Assembly: GCA_905479325.1 (NCBI GenBank)
Contig: CAJQLW010000070.1
Coordinates: 1 to 64,000, forward strand
Direction of reading: 5' to 3'
Origin: an uncultured Flavobacteriales bacterium
GTDB lineage: Bacteria > Bacteroidota > Bacteroidia > Flavobacteriales_E > Vicingaceae
DNA length: 64,000 bases
Position 1 is the first letter of the stretch, and every line of letters starts with the position of its first letter. Of this stretch, positions 63,541 to 64,000 are shown one piece after another. A program made the position numbers and the translations under genes. Below the pieces are notes generated by a model. It made no database searches and was not told where the DNA came from. It saw only the letters and a program-made list of their open reading frames with translations.

Positions 63541-64000
63541 ATGGGGTTAGCACTAAAGAAACCAATTGTATTTTTTGACTTAGAAACTACTGGTGTAGAT
63601 GTAGCTAAGGATAGAATTGTTGAGATTTCAATTTTAAAACTACACCCTGACGGTAAAAAAGAGGTAAAAACGCGTCGAGTAAACCCTGAAATGCCAATTC
63701 CGATTGAATCTTCTGAGATTCATGGAATTTACGATAAGGATGTAGAGGATGAGCCAACCTTTAAATCTATGGCTAAAAGCTTGGCTGCTTTTATCGCTAA
63801 CAGCGATTTGGCCGGCTTTAACTCTAATAAGTTTGATGTGCCATTATTGGTAGAGGAATTTCTTAGAGTAGGAGTTGATTTTGAAATAGATAACAGAAGC
63901 CTTGTAGATGTTCAGAATATATTCCATAAAATGGAGCAACGGACATTAGTTGCAGCATATAAGTTTTATTGTGGGAAGGACCTTACAAATGCTCATAGTG
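63541..64000 (+). CDS. DnaQ-type 3'-5' exonuclease (partial at window edge)
   Basis: Open frame from ATG 63541 to the window end without a stop. Exo I motif FFDLETTGVD, Exo II GFNSNKFDVPLLVEEF, and the start of Exo III near GKDLTNAHS, so the DEDDh active site is present as far as it can be read. Likely a PolC/DnaQ-like exonuclease for proofreading or repair. It starts 1 base after the stop of the repeat protein. The C-terminal part is outside the window. Confidence 0.9.
   Translation, partial: MGLALKKPIVFFDLETTGVDVAKDRIVEISILKLHPDGKKEVKTRRVNPEMPIPIESSEIHGIYDKDVEDEPTFKSMAKSLAAFIANSDLAGFNSNKFDVPLLVEEFLRVGVDFEIDNRSLVDVQNIFHKMEQRTLVAAYKFYCGKDLTNAHS

Overview
The window is an AT-rich chromosomal segment from a member of the Bacteroidota, most likely Flavobacteriales-like. 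The evidence is a protein with a type IX secretion (T9SS) sorting tail, DUF5777, DUF4197 and DUF2141 proteins, a lysyl-tRNA synthetase with an extra C-terminal domain, the near absence of Shine-Dalgarno sequences, and many -7 boxes of the form TAnnTTTG upstream of genes. The family-level placement is a guess. No phage, integrase, transposase or CRISPR array was seen.

Layout: 0.3-10 kb holds envelope and stress genes: a membrane metallophosphoesterase, a c-type cytochrome pair, a DUF2141 protein, a frameshifted DUF4197 lipoprotein, a PhoD-like phosphatase, superoxide dismutase, a CPBP protease and DusB. 10-18 kb holds a LolE-like permease, RbfA, a glycosyltransferase with an MsbA-type exporter, then an N-terminally truncated OmpA-like gene coupled to a class III cyclase fused to an HD domain. 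18-35 kb is mostly housekeeping: Mce, HppD, LysS, PGI/PMI, Rnc-FabF-AcpP, an iodotyrosine-deiodinase-like nitroreductase, PurN, dCMP deaminase, a C-terminal processing protease, a Na+/H+ antiporter, RseP and Dxr. Within this stretch are a nonsense-interrupted four-helix-bundle gene and a 58-residue GTG-start membrane protein that is easy to overlook.

35.6-50.0 kb is one large co-directional surface-polysaccharide locus: Wzx-type flippase, FkbM and DUF268 methyltransferase-like proteins, six or more glycosyltransferases, a Wzy-like polymerase, an O-antigen ligase-like protein, a DUF1972 glycosyltransferase and, last, the initiating polyprenyl glycosylphosphotransferase. Many of its genes overlap by 1-26 bases. 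A diverged second copy of the flippase 3' end behind the FkbM gene shows that this gene sits in a duplicated or inserted cassette. 50.0-58.3 kb holds DgkA, tRNA-Phe and an envelope-biogenesis operon: CoaX, outer-membrane protein, TPR protein, LptC, a small membrane protein, a CNNM/CorC protein and PpiD. 58.4-64 kb holds Kbl, a T9SS-sorted gene with an internal amber codon, a dihydrolipoamide acyltransferase, two genes related to the truncated OmpA-like one, and the start of a DnaQ-type exonuclease cut by the window edge.

A recurring theme is damage to exported or accessory proteins. There are two single-base homopolymer losses (cytochrome lipoprotein, DUF4197), two in-frame stop codons (four-helix-bundle protein, T9SS protein), one apparent barrel-cytochrome fusion with part of the barrel missing, and truncated carboxypeptidase-regulatory/OmpA-like genes. 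The housekeeping genes look intact. Whether this reflects real gene decay, recoding or sequencing error cannot be settled from one sequence. I see no clear new defence or mobile system. The most unusual items are the cyclase-HD fusion with its neighbour, the barrel-cytochrome fusion and the FkbM cassette.
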